Under the pieces are notes generated by a model. That model worked only from the letters and a program-made list of their open reading frames with translations. It was not told the DNA's origin and ran no database searches. From Bacillus shivajii (GTDB taxonomy: Bacteria > Bacillota > Bacilli > Bacillales > Salisediminibacteriaceae): a DNA stretch of 64,000 nt. The position numbers and the translations under genes were made by a program. Below are positions 49,312-59,258 of this stretch, piece after piece. The first letter of the stretch is position 1. Each line of letters opens with the position of its first letter. The stretch is from assembly GCF_020519665.1 (NCBI RefSeq), contig NZ_CP084703.1, forward strand, positions 4,154,001 to 4,218,000, given 5' to 3'.

Positions 49312-50517
49312 GTGACAGTCTTTCTCACCATTCTCGTTATGATCCTTTTATTTTTTGTGTGGGTTACAGTCGATATATGGATCGGACGGAAAATCCACAA
49401 ATCAAGGGTCATTCCATATAAACCTTCACCTGAAAGAAAGAGTGATGCTCATTTCTTTTCACATGGCGATAAATTATTCGATGATATGTTAAAAGAAGTA
49501 TATGATGCTAAAGATCACATCCATATGCAATTTTATATTTTTCGTAATGATTCAATAGGTAATAAAATGTTAATGCGTTTAATGGAAAAAGCACGTGAAG
49601 GAGTAGAAGTGCGCCTGTTAGTTGATTGGATCGGAAACAGTTTACCAAAAGAAAAGGTAGAAGAGTTAAGAAAAGCCGGAATTTATTTCACGAAAGCAAA
49701 TGCTCCTCAATTCCCTCTTCTTTTTTTTAGCTTGAATTTCCGGAATCACCGAAAAATCACCGTTATCGATGGCGATAAAGCGTATATCGGCGGATTTAAT
49801 ATTGGTGATGAATATTTAGGCCGTGACCCTAAAATGGGCAGATGGCGCGATTACCATTTACGTGTGACTGGCGAATCTGTGGCTGATTTACAAAAACAGT
49901 TTTTACTTGATTGGGAAAGAGCGAGGAAAGAAAAGGTTGGACAAGAAGATCGATATTTTCCGCCCTTAAGAGAGGGACCACTTACAATGCAAATTGTTCC
50001 AACTGACGGGGCTCATGTCATTGAAAAGATTTTAACGATGATCGACCAAGCAAAAGAGTTTGTTTTTATTGGCACACCTTACTTCATTCCTGAAAAACAA
50101 GTGCTAAATAAGCTCATCTCACTTTCAAAAAATGGGGTTCGAGTACAAGTATTAATACCTAAATATCCTGATCATCCCCTCGTGAAAGATGCCGCATTCA
50201 ATTATATTAAGACACTTTTAAATACTGGCATTGAAATTCGACAATTTTATGAAGGGTTTTACCATTCAAAGGCGATTATCGTTGATGATAAAATTGTCGA
50301 TATTGGTACAGCCAATTTTGACAAACGAAGCTTCCATTTAAATCATGAAGTCAATTGTATTATTCATGACCTAGATTGGATCAGGCAAGTAAAAGAAGAA
50401 ATTGACGACGATTTTTATAAAAGTAGTGAAAAAATTACATTTGACCATATAAAACAACGGTCTATTTTTGATCATTCAAAGCAAATAGTAGCCAAAGTGT
50501 TATCTCCTCTTATGTAA
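49312..50517 (+). CDS. ywiE: Cardiolipin synthase-like phospholipase D family protein (YwiE type)
   Basis: About 401 residues. One N-terminal membrane segment (about 3-26) precedes two PLD domains, each with an HKD motif: NHRKITVIDGD (about residue 146) and YHSKAIIVDD (about 327). It probably condenses two phosphatidylglycerol molecules to cardiolipin, as ClsA-type enzymes do, although its single membrane helix makes it shorter than ClsA. The start is GTG at 49312, seven bases after AGGAGAGG; an upstream ATG lacks one. B. subtilis ywiE lies in the same neighbourhood. Cardiolipin-rich membranes are common in alkaliphiles. Confidence 0.9.
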   Translation: MTVFLTILVMILLFFVWVTVDIWIGRKIHKSRVIPYKPSPERKSDAHFFSHGDKLFDDMLKEVYDAKDHIHMQFYIFRNDSIGNKMLMRLMEKAREGVEVRLLVDWIGNSLPKEKVEELRKAGIYFTKANAPQFPLLFFSLNFRNHRKITVIDGDKAYIGGFNIGDEYLGRDPKMGRWRDYHLRVTGESVADLQKQFLLDWERARKEKVGQEDRYFPPLREGPLTMQIVPTDGAHVIEKILTMIDQAKEFVFIGTPYFIPEKQVLNKLISLSKNGVRVQVLIPKYPDHPLVKDAAFNYIKTLLNTGIEIRQFYEGFYHSKAIIVDDKIVDIGTANFDKRSFHLNHEVNCIIHDLDWIRQVKEEIDDDFYKSSEKITFDHIKQRSIFDHSKQIVAKVLSPLM

Positions 50518-50520
50518 AGC

Positions 50521-50559
50521 AAGTGAAACTTCCCTCAAACAGGAAGTTTCACTTTTTTT
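50521..50559 (+). terminator. Terminator after the cardiolipin synthase gene
   Basis: Perfect 13-bp stem AAGTGAAACTTCC/GGAAGTTTCACTT with an 8-nt loop and seven T. Confidence 0.95.
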
Positions 50560-50580
50560 CGTTCGGGATATATCATTATA

Positions 50581-50593
50581 AATAATCATTATT
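50581..50593. promoter_or_regulatory. Candidate PerR/Fur-type box upstream of the P-type ATPase
   Basis: AATAAT-C-ATTATT, a perfect 6-1-6 palindrome, matches the PerR consensus TTATAATNATTATAA at 11 or 12 of 15 positions. It lies 330 bp before the gene; B. subtilis zosA is PerR-controlled. Confidence 0.35.
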
Positions 50594-50687
50594 ATCTAAT
50601 AATCAACTTATTTAAAACGATTATAAATTATTGGCAATTTTTTTTGCCTTACTGAATAAAGATATATTGACCACCTTTTTTTCAATA

Positions 50688-50771
50688 ACTCTGTTAAAGT
50701 TTAGTGAGCTTCGAGATACCTCGTCCATACACGAATATGTGTTGCAAGGGGCGACAGACTTTAACAAAGCC
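50688..50771. repeat. Short MITE-like remnant D, 84 bp
   Basis: CTCTGTTAAAGTTTAG at the left and GACTTTAACAAAGCC at the right are the terminal repeats of elements A-C. The interior is only about 50 bp and lacks the core. Confidence 0.7.
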
Positions 50772-50833
50772 TTTCCGATAATAAGAAATACATTGATATA
50801 AAGCTGAAAATTGAAGGATGTAAAACATGATTT

Positions 50834-50862
50834 ATTGCTGTCACCATTTAGGTGACAGCAAT
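50834..50862 (+). promoter_or_regulatory. Perfect 12-bp hairpin in the leader of the P-type ATPase gene
   Basis: ATTGCTGTCACC and GGTGACAGCAAT pair exactly around a 5-nt loop, 62 bp before the ATG. A short T-rich stretch (TTTGTACTTTC) follows, too weak for a normal terminator. Possible attenuator or protein site. Confidence 0.45.
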
Positions 50863-50924
50863 TTGTACTTTCAAAGGGGAATGAAGATGATTCTATTTCT
50901 CAATTAGAAGAAAGGGGTAGGAAC

Positions 50925-52838
50925 ATGAATACATGTACACATAAGAAATCCACATTTTTTGATGGCAACTCTAATGTTTGGAAGCATCGGCAATTGATTC
51001 TTTCACTTGCTGGCGGGCTATTTTTACTTATCGGATTTTTATTTGACCAAGGAAACATGTACACGGCAGCCGTATCATTTTACATTCTTGCTTATGCGAT
51101 TGGAGGCTTTTACAAAGCAAAAGAAGGCATTGAAGATCTTATCGAAGACCGTTCATTGAATGTAGAGATCTTAATGATTTTAGCTGCGATCGGAGCCGCA
51201 TCCATTGGCTATTGGAGCGAAGGTGCGATATTAATCTTTATCTTCTCATTAGCTGGTGCACTAGAAACATACACGCTACAAAAGAGTGAACGTGATTTAT
51301 CAGCTCTAATGAAATTAGCTCCAGAAGAAGCGAATTTATTAGATGAACAAGATGGAATTCGTACGGTGTCAGTTGATGAACTGCAAATTGGCGATCGAAT
51401 ATTGATCCGGCCTGGTGAACGCGTTCCTGCTGACGGAGAGTTGATATCAGGTGAAACAACTGTTGATGAATCAACCTTGACCGGTGAACCGATTCCAGTT
51501 AGTAAAGTTGAAGGCGACCAAGTATACAATGGGACGATGAACGGAAAAGGATCCATGACTGTAAAAGTAACAAAACGCAATGCAGATTCCTTATTCCAAA
51601 AAATGATCAAGCTCGTCCAAGAAGCAAAAGCTGAACGCCCTCCCGCCCAACAATTCATTGAAAAAATCGAAGGACCTTATGTCATTACTGTATTAGTAGT
51701 TGTTACTCTTATGCTTATCATTCCATTTACTTTTTTAGGGTGGCATTTTGAAGATACATTTTATCGGGCAATGGTCCTGCTCGTTGTTGCCTCCCCTTGT
51801 GCTGTCGTTGCTTCGATTATGCCAGCGCTTCTTTCAGCGATTTCTACTGGGGCTCGAAACGGTGTTTTAATGAAAGGAGGCGTTTATTTAGAACAATTGT
51901 CAAAAGCAAACGTCATTGCATTTGATAAAACCGGGACAATAACAACCGGCAATCCAACGGTCACGGATGTTTACATCGAAGGTAATGATGAAGATATTTT
52001 TGAATCAGTCGCCGCGATCGAACAACAATCGAACCATCCACTAGCAAAAGCTCTCTATCAACATTCGATCAAACAGTCGGCAAAATCATTGCCTTCTATT
52101 TCAACCATTAACGATTTAACTGGTTATGGTGTTGAAAGTAGCATTGATGATGTGAAGTGGACGATTGGTAGCTCGACGCTTATGGCCCGAACGATATCAG
52201 GAGCATTCCCTCGCGACTTCACAAATCTCGAAGAAGAGTGGAGGAACTCAGGGAAGACCATTGTCTACATTGCACGAAATGATCAGTTTGTCGGAGCATT
52301 TGCGATTAAAGATGAAATTCGTAAAGATGTTAAGCAAACATTAAAAGAATTTGAAAAGCTCGGGATTAAGACAGTGATGATTACAGGTGACCAAGAGGAA
52401 ACAGCTGCATTTATCGCGAAAGAAGCTGGACTTAATGATTGGATCTCAGAATGTCTTCCAGAGAAAAAAGTAACAGAAGTTGTAAAACTTAAGGAAAAGT
52501 ATGGTTCTGTTATTATGGTTGGAGATGGAGTTAACGATGCTCCCGCTTTAGCAAAAGCAAACATTGGTATTGCGATGGGATCAGGGACTGATATTGCCAT
52601 TGACACCGCTGACTTTGTACTCATGAAAAGCGAGCTGAATAAAATTCGACTCTCTTTTCAACTATCCAAAAGGTTAAATCGAATTATTAAGCAAAATCTT
52701 GTTTTCTCAGTCTCTGTCATTTTGCTGTTAATCATTGCGAATTTTGCCCAGCAGTTAACGTTACCGTTAGGTGTCATTGGGCATGAGGGAAGTACATTAC
52801 TCGTGATTCTTAACGGGTTAAGGCTTTTAAAAGCTTAG
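50925..52838 (+). CDS. zosA: Zinc-transporting P-type ATPase, ZosA-like
   Basis: P1B-type ATPase of 637 residues without an N-terminal metal-binding domain. Transmembrane helices lie about 23-62, 81-115, 252-300 and 590-630. The ion motif is Ser290-Pro-Cys292 (VVASPCAVVAS) in place of CPC, the phosphorylation site Asp334 is in FDKTGTITTGNP, His371-Pro372 is the class P1B HP motif, and MVGDGVNDAPAL is the hinge. The SPC motif and size match B. subtilis ZosA, a PerR-regulated zinc uptake ATPase. Relatives export cadmium or cobalt, so direction is not certain. GAAAGGGG precedes the start. Confidence 0.88.
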   Translation: MNTCTHKKSTFFDGNSNVWKHRQLILSLAGGLFLLIGFLFDQGNMYTAAVSFYILAYAIGGFYKAKEGIEDLIEDRSLNVEILMILAAIGAASIGYWSEGAILIFIFSLAGALETYTLQKSERDLSALMKLAPEEANLLDEQDGIRTVSVDELQIGDRILIRPGERVPADGELISGETTVDESTLTGEPIPVSKVEGDQVYNGTMNGKGSMTVKVTKRNADSLFQKMIKLVQEAKAERPPAQQFIEKIEGPYVITVLVVVTLMLIIPFTFLGWHFEDTFYRAMVLLVVASPCAVVASIMPALLSAISTGARNGVLMKGGVYLEQLSKANVIAFDKTGTITTGNPTVTDVYIEGNDEDIFESVAAIEQQSNHPLAKALYQHSIKQSAKSLPSISTINDLTGYGVESSIDDVKWTIGSSTLMARTISGAFPRDFTNLEEEWRNSGKTIVYIARNDQFVGAFAIKDEIRKDVKQTLKEFEKLGIKTVMITGDQEETAAFIAKEAGLNDWISECLPEKKVTEVVKLKEKYGSVIMVGDGVNDAPALAKANIGIAMGSGTDIAIDTADFVLMKSELNKIRLSFQLSKRLNRIIKQNLVFSVSVILLLIIANFAQQLTLPLGVIGHEGSTLLVILNGLRLLKA

Positions 52839-52914
52839 TCAACCATGAAAATAAGCAATCTCAATAATAGAAAACATATTATGATAATTTATGAAGGTAA
52901 TTGTTATTCGTTCG

Positions 52915-53158
52915 CTACAGTCACACTCGCTTTCACCTCAAGGCACAAGTGCGACATCCGCTCTAGCTGCGCTCCACTTGCTATCGCGGTGTCTTCTTTG
53001 CCACGGACGATCCGCAAGCCTCCTCGTCCCGTAGCTATTTATGATGATTCATTCAAGTCTGCGCGGTCTCGCCTGGCTCGTTGTTCCGTCATGTGCCATG
53101 GTTCGAAAATCACTTCGCATGGCTGTTTCGATGCTAGTTGCTGTAGTCTCGCAACGGG
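52915..53158. repeat. Dispersed structured repeat, divergent copy
   Basis: Core CACTCGCTTTCACCTCAAGG, CACAAGTGCGACATCC and GCGGTGTCTTCTTTGCCACG, ending GTCTCGCAACGGGCTTCCAAG. The centre has been replaced by an unrelated-looking 80 bp (TCCGCAAGCCTCCTC...). The gap 52839-53280 has no gene. Confidence 0.7.
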
Positions 53159-53230
53159 CTTCCAAGCTTAGTTTAATAATAAAATTGAGTCATTTTCAAT
53201 CGCCATAGTGCGAATGTGATTAGTACGCTA

Positions 53231-53280
53231 AAAAGCGGTTGACCGCAGAAGTGCCACGCACTTGTTGGTCAGCCGCTCTT
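53231..53280. terminator. Terminator after the alpha/beta hydrolase gene
   Basis: Outer stem AGCGGTTGACC/GGTCAGCCGCT (one G-T pair) with an inner AAGTGC/GCACTT hairpin. On the minus strand CCGCTTTTTAGC follows. Confidence 0.85.
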
Positions 53281-54060
53281 TTAATTGATATTTCTAATAA
53301 ATTCTTTCATTATGTGGTTTAAAGCATGTCCTTTTTTGGTCGGTACTTGATGACCTGTTTCTCCTACTAAAACCATTGATACATCCGTTTTACAATGAAT
53401 TCGAAATAAATGACGGTAATGATGTACATAGTCATCTCTTTCACCGTAAATGAGAAGTACCGGACATTGAATATCTTTCAATCGTTCTGTTGATTGGTAT
53501 GCTAGCCCCATACGGTAATACTGCTCTAATACTGCAGGAGACGTTCTTCTGACGTAATCTCTTAATTCTGCAAGCTTCTCTTTATCTTTTTCGTGAGCGA
53601 TTGCTAGAACGTAAGAGATAAGTGGCATTTGCTTTAGCCTTGTGGCAACTATACCAGAGCGGAATTCATTACGTAGCAAAAAGCTATTCACCTCAGAAAA
53701 GGCACCAATCATAATGATACCCTTTACTCGAGATGGATGCCGAATCGCTATTTCTTGTACAATCGACCCTCCGTTTGAATAACCACAAAAAAAGGCACAC
53801 TCAATTCCAGCATGATCCATAACACGGATAAGGTCATCAGCAATGAGTTCCATCGTGATCGGACGATCGTCTAATCCACTCCGGCCATTTCCCCGAAGGT
53901 CAACTCCGATAACCTTAAAGTCTTTTTGTAAGCCTTGCTTTTGCCTACGAAAGGTGACATGCCCCATTCCTGGTGGATGGATAAAAACGATTGCTTTTTC
54001 TCCTGAACCTTCTACTTCATAATAAATATGAGCTTCATTAATTCCTTCTGTCGTTGGCAT
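53281..54060 (-). CDS. Alpha/beta hydrolase
   Basis: A 259-residue alpha/beta-hydrolase. VFIHPPGMGH and VDLRGNGRSG form the oxyanion region, the nucleophile Ser95 is in GYSNGGS, the acidic residue is in LIYGERDDYV, and the catalytic His is in GETGHQVP. The lid segment runs from about 120 to 185. The substrate is unknown; similar proteins are annotated as esterases or C-C bond hydrolases. It is monocistronic. Its start at 54060 has only a weak ribosome site (GGAGTG). Confidence 0.85.
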   Translation of the reverse strand: MPTTEGINEAHIYYEVEGSGEKAIVFIHPPGMGHVTFRRQKQGLQKDFKVIGVDLRGNGRSGLDDRPITMELIADDLIRVMDHAGIECAFFCGYSNGGSIVQEIAIRHPSRVKGIIMIGAFSEVNSFLLRNEFRSGIVATRLKQMPLISYVLAIAHEKDKEKLAELRDYVRRTSPAVLEQYYRMGLAYQSTERLKDIQCPVLLIYGERDDYVHHYRHLFRIHCKTDVSMVLVGETGHQVPTKKGHALNHIMKEFIRNIN

Positions 54061-54220
54061 ACGTTCAACACTCCTCGCACACTTCCTTGACTTTTCATAC
54101 TGTCAGTAGTTTGTGCGAAAACATGAAAAACATGCCGATTCCACTTCTATAAAAGAACAATTCTCAAACGTTTACTTCTTTTGTCTGAGGGCCGCTTTCT
54201 AAAAGATTGTTATTTTTAGG

Positions 54221-54388
54221 TTATCCCATGAATTGACTTACCCACTGGAATAGCTTGTATCCGAAATAAATACCGAAAATACCCATTATTCCCGGCAATG
54301 CTGGTGGTGCTGGAATCGGTAGCTTAATAAAAGCAAAAACAAACCCTACAATTAATCCAGCTAATAACGCTAATAAAACTTCTTGCAT
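54221..54388 (-). CDS. XapX domain protein (DUF1427), 55 residues
   Basis: A short gene beginning MQEVLLALLAGLIVGFVFAF and continuing IKLPIPAPPALPGIMGIFG to a final WVSQFMG. It has two hydrophobic helices around the PIPAPPALPG motif that defines the XapX family of small membrane proteins. Function is not established. AAGGATG lies six bases before the ATG. It is between the hydrolase and argS genes and may be monocistronic. Confidence 0.85.
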   Translation of the reverse strand: MQEVLLALLAGLIVGFVFAFIKLPIPAPPALPGIMGIFGIYFGYKLFQWVSQFMG

Positions 54389-54519
54389 AACAATCATCCT
54401 TTTTGTTTACGTTTTCAAAAATACATTGATTTCTGTTTAGTTTGGAACTTTTTATCCTATTCTATCCTAACAGAAAGAGGTACGTACATCTACACTTTTT
54501 TAAGTGTGTTCTAAATTTG

Positions 54520-54720
54520 TTCATCGCTTTTACTAGTTTGTTCACCACTTTCTTGATTTGTTCACCACTTTCTTGATTTGTTCACCACTTTCTTGATTTG
54601 TTCACCACTTTCTTGATTTGTTCGTCACTTTTTCAGTTTGTTCACCTCTTTCTCAATTTGTTCACCTCTTTCTTGATTTGTTCACCACTTTCTTGATTTG
54701 TTCACTGCCTTCTCTCTTTC
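54520..54720. repeat. Tandem array of a 20-bp unit, about ten copies
   Basis: Five units read exactly TTCACCACTTTCTTGATTTG, at 54541, 54561, 54581, 54601 and 54681. Three variants lie at 54621, 54641 and 54661, and degenerate copies at both ends. The unit length is not a multiple of three, so it is not coding. It fills the gap between the XapX gene and argS. Confidence 0.95.
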
Positions 54721-54724
54721 ATAT

Positions 54725-54761
54725 AAAAAGCCTCATCGAGCTATATAAAGCTCAATGAGGC
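54725..54761 (-). terminator. Terminator after argS
   Basis: GCCTCATCGAGCT/AGCTCAATGAGGC stem (one mismatch) followed on the minus strand by TTTTTATATG; it directly abuts the tandem array. Confidence 0.85.
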
Positions 54762-54778
54762 CATTTTTCATTCTATGA

Positions 54779-56449
54779 TTACATTTTTTCTGGAGCTTCA
54801 ACACCGACAAGTGTTAATGCGTTAGAAATTGTGCGTTTCACTGCTTCCATTAATGCTAGGCGCGCTTTTGTTAGTTCAACGTCGTCTTCATTAATGACTT
54901 TCTCCGCGTTATAGAAACTGTGTAATGCTTGTGCAAGTTCGTGAACATAGTTTGTAATGCGGTGAGGGGCACGCTTCTTTGCTGCGTCAGCAACAGCGAC
55001 AGGATACTCACCTACTTTTTTCATTAGCTCTATTTCTTTTTCTGCAGTCAGTCGCTCAAAGTTCGCATCTGCGTTTCCTTCAAATCCAGATTCTTTTGCT
55101 TGGCGTAACATGCTGCAAATTCTTGCATGAGCGTATTGGACGTAGTACACAGGGTTTTCATTTGATTGAGATTTTGCAAGTCCCATATCAAAGTCTAAGT
55201 GTGTATCGGCTGCACGCATGGCAAAGAAGTATCTCGTTCCGTCTGTACCTACTTCATCCATTAAGTCACGCATTGTTACAGCTTTACCAGTACGCTTACT
55301 CATTTTCACACGCTCACCGTTTTCAAATAAGTTGACCATTTGGATAATTTGCACATCTAACTGATCTTTTTCAAACCCTAACGCTTGAATTGCTGCTCTC
55401 ATACGAGGAATGTAACCGTGGTGGTCAGCTCCCCAAATGTTGATGAGTTCTTCAAAGCCGCGAGCAAACTTATCTTTATGATAAGAAATGTCTGGCGTTA
55501 AATATGTGTAAGAGCCATCTCCCTTAATTAACACACGGTCTTTGTCATCGCCATATTTTGTTGATTCAAACCAAAGCGCTCCATCTTTTTCATATGTTTC
55601 TCCGCGCTTTTTCAATTCCTCTAATCCTTCTTCGACTTTACCTGATGTGTAAAGCGTCGTTTCTGAATACCAATTATCGAAAGAGACACGGAAGCTTTCT
55701 AAGTCTTCTTTTAGTTTATCTAGCTCTCTTTTCAACCCATATTCTCTAAAAAATGCGAGGCGCTCTTGGCGATCATTATCTTGAAAACGCTCACCATACG
55801 TTTCAACGATTTCTTTAGCGAAACCAATGATATCTTTGCCATGGTAGCCATCCTCTGGCATTTCCATTTCTTCTCCTAACTCTTGGAAGTAGCGTGCTTC
55901 AAGAGAAAGAGCTAAGTTTTCAATTTGATTCCCTGCATCATTAATATAATATTCTCTTGCAACTTCAAAGCCTGCTTTTTCTAAAATGTTACAAAGAGAG
56001 TCACCCACTGCGGCTCCTCTTGCATGACCTAAGTGTAACGTTCCTGTCGGATTTGCAGATACAAACTCCACTTGAATTTTCTTTCCTTCTCCGACATTTA
56101 CTTTGCCGTAGTCATCACCTTGTGTAAGAACACTCGCGACAACATCAGACAAGTAAGCTTGTTTCATAAAGAAGTTAATGAATCCAGGCCCTGCAATATC
56201 AAGTTGTTTTACACTTGCAGCTTCTTGATCAAAATTGTTAACGATATCTTCTGCAATCATTTTTGGTGCTTTTTTCGCAATTCGAGCAAGCTGCATTGCC
56301 ATATTTGTTGCAAAATCACCATGCTCTTTATCTTTCGGTGATTCAATGACAACATCAGGCATCTCATCTTCTGTTGCTAGGCCTGCTTTTGTTACTGCTG
56401 CGACAATTTCTTGTTTTAATTGTTCTTTTAGTTGTTCTACTTGGCTCAT
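54779..56449 (-). CDS. argS: Arginyl-tRNA synthetase
   Basis: Class I aminoacyl-tRNA synthetase of 556 residues. It has the N-terminal tRNA D-loop domain, the HIGH-like motif in [13 protein letters not shown], the KMSKR motif in [11 protein letters not shown] (an intact lysine, unlike some ArgRS), and the anticodon-binding DALR domain with the terminal [11 protein letters not shown]. Its ATG overlaps the ywiB stop (ATGA), indicating translational coupling. Confidence 0.97.
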   Translation of the reverse strand: MSQVEQLKEQLKQEIVAAVTKAGLATEDEMPDVVIESPKDKEHGDFATNMAMQLARIAKKAPKMIAEDIVNNFDQEAASVKQLDIAGPGFINFFMKQAYLSDVVASVLTQGDDYGKVNVGEGKKIQVEFVSANPTGTLHLGHARGAAVGDSLCNILEKAGFEVAREYYINDAGNQIENLALSLEARYFQELGEEMEMPEDGYHGKDIIGFAKEIVETYGERFQDNDRQERLAFFREYGLKRELDKLKEDLESFRVSFDNWYSETTLYTSGKVEEGLEELKKRGETYEKDGALWFESTKYGDDKDRVLIKGDGSYTYLTPDISYHKDKFARGFEELINIWGADHHGYIPRMRAAIQALGFEKDQLDVQIIQMVNLFENGERVKMSKRTGKAVTMRDLMDEVGTDGTRYFFAMRAADTHLDFDMGLAKSQSNENPVYYVQYAHARICSMLRQAKESGFEGNADANFERLTAEKEIELMKKVGEYPVAVADAAKKRAPHRITNYVHELAQALHSFYNAEKVINEDDVELTKARLALMEAVKRTISNALTLVGVEAPEKM

Positions 56450-56895
56450 TGTCGTTCAACTGCCTCCTTTATATTTACGCGTAAATCATATTCCCCTGTG
56501 TTTTCGCCTTGAATCTCAAGTGTGTATGTGAGTCTGATTGCACCTTCTGCTTCTTTTTCATCCCAATGAAAGCTAACTTCGTCTGTTTTCGTCAACATCG
56601 ACATTGCACCTAGTGGGCTATTGTATACCCCCTCGGTCGTCGTTCCAGCGATAAAGCGCTGGTTCATCGAGAACGCACCTTTTCTAATAACTCTCATTTC
56701 ATTGTCTTGTATTTTAACGGTTTGTGTCGTTGCTTCATAATCTTCATCTTGTTTTGGTTCGATAAATTTCAAATAAACAGAGGAACCTTTTTCAATGATT
56801 TGTCCGTCAACACAAAATTCATTTGTTTCTTTTTCCTTTCCGTCACGAATCGTCGTATTCATTGTGATCGTGACTGGACGTCCGATTGAAGACAT
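56446..56895 (-). CDS. ywiB: YwiB, DUF1934 beta-barrel protein
   Basis: A 149-residue protein with alternating short strands ([80 protein letters not shown]), fitting the calycin-like beta barrel of the DUF1934 family. Function is unknown. Four-bp overlap with argS, the same pairing as in B. subtilis. GGAGG six bases before the ATG. Confidence 0.9.
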   Translation of the reverse strand: MSSIGRPVTITMNTTIRDGKEKETNEFCVDGQIIEKGSSVYLKFIEPKQDEDYEATTQTVKIQDNEMRVIRKGAFSMNQRFIAGTTTEGVYNSPLGAMSMLTKTDEVSFHWDEKEAEGAIRLTYTLEIQGENTGEYDLRVNIKEAVERQ

Positions 56896-57175
56896 GCTTT
56901 TCCTCCATTCTAACCAATTAACTAAATAAATAATGTTTTAAAATATTCTTCTTATAACTTAAGTATTATATCGAAAAAACCGTACTAAGTTCAAGCATTC
57001 GGAAGGAATGAAGGGAGTTATTTTTTCCTGTTATAGGCTTGTTTGCCCCTTTTTTATACTTATACATTTATTTTTGTTCGTTTAATAACTTGAAGGAGAA
57101 GGTTTGAAGAGGTGTTTTTGGATGGCAGTTGTCTGACCTTGCTTATTGACTCTTCCACTCTTTTTTTCTTGAGAA

Positions 57176-57235
57176 TTGAAGGGTACCTTTTTGAACCTGC
57201 TTCAGCTGAACCTGCTTCAAACCTGTAGGGTTCAA
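57176..57235. repeat. REP-like palindrome, copy 2
   Basis: Sixty bp ending in TGTAGGGTTCAA (57224-57235) and beginning TTGAAGGGTACC. It has inner CCTGCTTCAGCTGAACC and TGCTTCAAACC. Read in reverse complement it shares a block of about 25 bp (GTTTATTCATAAATTG, then AACCCTACA) with the copy at 16168, including about 12 bp outside the palindrome. Lies in the gap 56896-57340, which holds no gene. Confidence 0.8.
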
Positions 57236-57298
57236 TTTATGAATAAACGGAAGAAATCACGAATAATAACAAACCGAAAGTGAATAAATATACACCAA

Positions 57299-57331
57299 AA
57301 ATAAAATGTAAAGGCGGAACCCACCCGCCTT
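57299..57331 (-). terminator. Terminator after speB
   Basis: AAGGCGG/CCGCCTT stem with a GTGGGTT loop side, followed on the minus strand by TACATTTTATTTTT. Confidence 0.7.
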
Positions 57332-57340
57332 CACAAAATA

Positions 57341-58213
57341 TTATTTCGTCCATCCTAAAAGCATTTCACGTACAAATTTACTTGCAGCAATCGCCGTTTG
57401 CTCTGAGTGATCATATGGCGGGGCAACTTCTACTAAATCACAGCCGACAACATTAATATCTGAAGTAGCAATTGCTTGAATGGCATCAAGTAACTCTTTA
57501 GAAGAAATGCCACCTGCTTCTGCCGTACCTGTCCCTGGCGCAAAAGCTGGATCTAGAACATCGATATCAACCGTGACATAGGTTCGACGTCCCTTTAGCT
57601 TTGGCAAAACTTCCTTTAACGGTTTTGCGACTTCATACTTTGCCATGTACATTCCTGATTCTTTTGCATATGCGAACTCTTCCCGCATTCCAGAACGGAT
57701 CCCAAAGGAGTAAACATTCTCTGGGCCAATTAACTCACATGCTTTACGGATCGGTGTGGAGTGAGACAACGGCTCCCCTTCATACTCTTCACGTAAATCG
57801 GCATGGGCATCGATATGAATAATAGCGAGGTCTTCATATTTTTTTAACATCGAACGAATAATTGGCCAACTAACTAGATGTTCTCCACCTAATCCAATTG
57901 GGAACTTTCCATCTGCTAAAAGCTTGTCCATGTACTCTTCAATCATGTGGATGCTCTTTGCTGCATTCCCAAAAGGAAGGAGCATATCACCGGCATCGTG
58001 AAAGCGCACTTCCTCTAAATGACGGTCCATATAAGGGCTATATTCTTCTAATCCAATTGAAGCTTCCCGAATGCGGTTTGGCCCAAAGCGTGAACCTGGT
58101 CGGAAACTAACCGTATAATCCATCGGCATACCGAAGATGACTACATCACTTTCTTCGTACGTACGGTTTCCCATTATAAATACTTTTCCTGAATATCCTT
58201 CGTCAAAATACAT
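57341..58213 (-). CDS. speB: Agmatinase
   Basis: Manganese enzyme splitting agmatine into putrescine and urea. The 290 residues show GGEHLVSWP, the metal site HIDAHADLR, TVDIDVLDPAFAPGTGTAEAGG and CDLVEVAPPYD. The N-terminus (MYFDEGYSGKVFI) closely resembles B. subtilis SpeB. It lies 13 bp after speE, so the pair forms an operon converting agmatine to putrescine and spermidine. Confidence 0.96.
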   Translation of the reverse strand: MYFDEGYSGKVFIMGNRTYEESDVVIFGMPMDYTVSFRPGSRFGPNRIREASIGLEEYSPYMDRHLEEVRFHDAGDMLLPFGNAAKSIHMIEEYMDKLLADGKFPIGLGGEHLVSWPIIRSMLKKYEDLAIIHIDAHADLREEYEGEPLSHSTPIRKACELIGPENVYSFGIRSGMREEFAYAKESGMYMAKYEVAKPLKEVLPKLKGRRTYVTVDIDVLDPAFAPGTGTAEAGGISSKELLDAIQAIATSDINVVGCDLVEVAPPYDHSEQTAIAASKFVREMLLGWTK

Positions 58214-58226
58214 CGAATTTGCTCCT

Positions 58227-59054
58227 CTATTCCGTTAAGTCTTTTACGAATTTAGGCAGTGCAAATGCTGCTTTATGAATGTCTTTTGTATAGTATTTCG
58301 TATCAAGATCATGAAAACGATCTTCAGTAACTTCAAGTGGATCATATTTTTTGGACCCGATCGTAAACGTCCATAATCCACTCGGGTATGTTGGAATGTT
58401 GGCTGTATAAAGTCGTGTGATCGGAAACGTTTCTTTCACATCACGAAATGCGTCTTTAATGAGGTCCTGATGGAACCAAGGGTTGTCTGTCTGTGCAACA
58501 AATACGCCATCTTCTTTCAAAGCTTTGGAGATCCCTTCGTAAAACCCCTTTGTAAACAAATTCACTGCAGGTCCAACTGGCTCTGTTGAATCAACCATGA
58601 TGACGTCATACGCATTTTCACTTTTTGCAATGTGCATAAACCCATCATCAACTTTCACTTCTACTCGAGGGTCATCTAACTTTCCTGCGATTGTCGGCAA
58701 ATATTTTTTCGAGTACTCAATGACTTTACCATCAATTTCTACGAGCGTTGCTTTTTCCACTTCAGGGTGTTTTAAAATTTCGCGAATAACACCGCCGTCG
58801 CCACCGCCAACGACAAGGACATGCTTTGGCTCTGGATGAGTAAAGAGCGGAACATGCGCAACCATTTCGTGATAAACAAACTCATCTTTCTCTGTTGTCA
58901 TAACCATTCCATCTAACAAGAGCATATTGCCAAATTCGGCTGTCTCAACCATATCAAGCTGTTGGAATTCTGTTTTTTCACTATGATACGTGCGTTTAAT
59001 TTTTGCTGTAATACCAAAATCTTTCGTCTGCTTTTCTGTAAACCAAAACTCCAT
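58227..59054 (-). CDS. speE: Spermidine synthase
   Basis: Transfers an aminopropyl group from decarboxylated SAM to putrescine. The 275 residues have the Rossmann motif [34 protein letters not shown], the catalytic Asp in [11 protein letters not shown], and [19 protein letters not shown] is in front of the ATG. First gene of the speE-speB operon, divergent from pbpG; the 204-bp divergent gap shows no repeat. Confidence 0.96.
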   Translation of the reverse strand: MEFWFTEKQTKDFGITAKIKRTYHSEKTEFQQLDMVETAEFGNMLLLDGMVMTTEKDEFVYHEMVAHVPLFTHPEPKHVLVVGGGDGGVIREILKHPEVEKATLVEIDGKVIEYSKKYLPTIAGKLDDPRVEVKVDDGFMHIAKSENAYDVIMVDSTEPVGPAVNLFTKGFYEGISKALKEDGVFVAQTDNPWFHQDLIKDAFRDVKETFPITRLYTANIPTYPSGLWTFTIGSKKYDPLEVTEDRFHDLDTKYYTKDIHKAAFALPKFVKDLTE

Positions 59055-59258
59055 GTTTTCTTCACCTCATTATCATCTTTCCACTTATATAAACATGCAA
59101 CACATTGAATTGATACCTTTATGTTCCAAAAAAAAGTATAATGCATCCACTTAAAAATAGGAATAGTTTTCTCTTCTTGGAGTATATTGCCCATCCAGAT
59201 GTGGAAAACTGTTTAAGCAAATAGATGAAATTTTTTCCACATCGTGAGGTGGGCACCA

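Noticed and set aside
54520-54720. CRISPR array
   Set aside because: The 20-bp units are directly contiguous with no spacers, and no cas genes are present.
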